DNA from: Euryarchaeota archaeon UBA82
GTDB taxonomy: Archaea; Thermoplasmatota; Poseidoniia; Poseidoniales; Poseidoniaceae
Direction of reading: 5' to 3'
NCBI GenBank assembly: GCA_002496635.1
Contig: DAKQ01000121.1
Span: 1-5,797, forward strand
Length of the DNA: 5,797 bases
Both the position numbers and the translations under genes were made by a program. A model generated the notes under the pieces. That model made no database searches and was not told where the DNA came from. It saw only the letters and a list, made by a program, of their open reading frames with translations. Positions 4,731-5,797 of this stretch are shown piece by piece. Within the stretch, counting starts at the first letter, position 1, and each line of letters starts with the position of its first letter.

Positions 4731-5797
4731 TCCTCTTCCTCCATTCCCAAACGAATCTCGAGCAATCGACGTTCAGCCTTATCGAGCATTAAGGTGATTC
4801 GAGTTCCGCACCATGCGCTAATGATCAAATCTCCAGTTGAATGATTGACACGAACCAATAACGCTCCAGAGGACAGTTCTGTTTCGTAGGCTTCAGCAAA
4901 TTCTTCCCGAGTAGGTGCTTCATCTCGCAACAATCGTTGTAACATGGCTTCATCGATAACGAGAATTTCATCACAAAGATGCGGATAAATGAGAGGAATT
5001 GATTCCTGCCGCGCTCTCCAACGACCACCTTTTACAACAAAGGCAGGCAATCCAACATGGAGAACTTGCAATGGGTGAAAACTTCCAGCAGGCCATCTGT
5101 TTCCACGCTTGTTTGGTGTCTGTTTTGACCAAATACGATCGTAGACGATTTGCGGGGCAATGGCCATTCGCTTTCCTCTTCGCCACCAAGAGTAATCGGT
5201 TTTATTCAACTGACATTGTTCGAGAACTTCCTGAATTTCTTCATCACTTGCTTGGAGAACAGTATGGCGATTGTTTGGAGGTGCTTCCAATTGACGAGGT
5301 TCCCAACCACTTTCCGCTTTTCGATTTGCTAACTTGTCGACAAAGGTTCGAGCAACGCCTTCAGGTGTTGCTTCTTCTCTGTGATGAAGCATTGCGACAA
5401 AGAATCCGCCCGTGTTGTTATCGGCAGGATAGAGTCGACGACAATACGGCAATACATCGAGAATGTCTTGCTCGCTTGGAGGGTCATATTGAGGCTTGTA
5501 GAATGGAACGGAAGTTCGATCTTCTGCGATGTTTCCTTCTTCATCGATTTGTTCCCAGACGGTTAATCCACGGTGCCAAGTCAATCCTTCAACTTTTGAA
5601 TCGTCGATATCGACCAGTTCAAGCCAAGGGCATTGGCGGAGTAATTCAGCAATGACAGCTTCGTTTTCAGTCGGATCGAGTGAACATGTTGAGTAAACCA
5701 TATTGCCTCCTGGCCTTAGAAGTTGAGCGCCTCTCTTCGAGATGTCAACTTGCAATTGGAACATGGTCCGTCCGCCGCGTGGAGACCAACTCCACCA
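4727..5797 (-). CDS. NSUN2/Trm4-like RNA (cytosine-5) methyltransferase, 5' end missing
   Basis: These enzymes use S-adenosylmethionine to methylate C5 of cytosine in tRNA or rRNA. The reading frame is open to the right edge, so the start, most of the SAM-binding fold and the release cysteine (motif IV, PC) lie outside; 356 codons are visible. From the edge come WWSW, then LQVDISKRGAQLL and GGNMVYSTCSLDPTENEAV. The Cys in STCS (codon 5686-5684) is the expected catalytic nucleophile of motif VI. Further on, GLTWHRGLTVW, PYCRRLYPADNNTGGFFVAML and a long C-terminal region (about 5197-4742) match, from memory, the order in human NSUN2: a Gly-rich strand with KGG, then IPLIYPHL, a Leu-rich helix, LSSGALLVRV and SAWCGTRITL. 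Short archaeal Trm4 proteins usually end near the NTGGFF segment, so this C-terminal part is an extension. It is the first visible gene of the operon and overlaps the next by ATGA. The exact RNA target is not determined. Confidence 0.9.
   Translation of the reverse strand, partial: WWSWSPRGGRTMFQLQVDISKRGAQLLRPGGNMVYSTCSLDPTENEAVIAELLRQCPWLELVDIDDSKVEGLTWHRGLTVWEQIDEEGNIAEDRTSVPFYKPQYDPPSEQDILDVLPYCRRLYPADNNTGGFFVAMLHHREEATPEGVARTFVDKLANRKAESGWEPRQLEAPPNNRHTVLQASDEEIQEVLEQCQLNKTDYSWWRRGKRMAIAPQIVYDRIWSKQTPNKRGNRWPAGSFHPLQVLHVGLPAFVVKGGRWRARQESIPLIYPHLCDEILVIDEAMLQRLLRDEAPTREEFAEAYETELSSGALLVRVNHSTGDLIISAWCGTRITLMLDKAERRLLEIRLGMEEEE
4738..4742 (-). promoter_or_regulatory. Ribosome binding site of the membrane-protein gene, inside the methyltransferase end
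   Basis: The minus strand reads GGAGG 7 bases before the ATG at 4730. These bases encode part of the Met-Glu-Glu-Glu-Glu tail of the upstream protein. With the ATGA stop/start overlap this points to coupled translation. Confidence 0.75.

Noticed and set aside
4999..5655. A 218-codon open frame on the plus strand
   Set aside because: It lies wholly antisense to the methyltransferase, whose motifs (STCS, NTGGFF) are clear. The plus-strand translation shows no recognisable domain and no ribosome binding site.

Overview
The window is most likely archaeal, and my best guess is a marine planktonic euryarchaeon of the Poseidoniales (Marine Group II) type. This rests on a UPF0292-type small Toprim protein (an archaeal family), an Lrp/AsnC regulator, GGAGGTG-like ribosome binding sites matching the archaeal 16S tail, an aerobic CuA cytochrome oxidase subunit, and an exported single-pass protein with N-glycosylation sequons. 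The lineage is an inference from gene content; no rRNA or other phylogenetic marker is present.

Layout. Positions 1-1195 (minus strand) hold an aerobic-respiration pair. It is cytochrome c oxidase subunit II (coxB), overlapping by one base (TGATG) with the start of an exported CSCH-motif protein that is cut by the left edge. A 193-base divergent promoter region (1196-1388) separates it from a plus-strand pair at 1389-3145: a small Toprim protein, then a NERD-domain protein with an intact D...ExK nuclease-like signature. The NERD gene ends tail-to-tail with, and overlaps by 20 bases, a minus-strand operon at 3126-5797. In transcription order that operon encodes an NSUN2/Trm4-like RNA m5C methyltransferase (start off the right edge), an exported single-pass membrane protein, and an Lrp/AsnC transcription regulator.

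The window is almost fully coding. Two minus-strand junctions (coxB to CSCH protein, methyltransferase to membrane protein) overlap stop with start, and the C-terminal codons of the upstream gene double as the ribosome binding site of the next, so translational coupling is likely. I see no mobile element, CRISPR array, tRNA, rRNA or integration scar.

The points most worth a second look are: (1) the roughly 100-residue histidine-bearing insertion in the periplasmic part of subunit II; (2) the Toprim-NERD gene pair, a possible two-gene nucleic-acid processing module; (3) the eukaryote-like C-terminal region of the RNA methyltransferase; and (4) the CSCH protein coupled to coxB. None of these proves a new system from the sequence alone.
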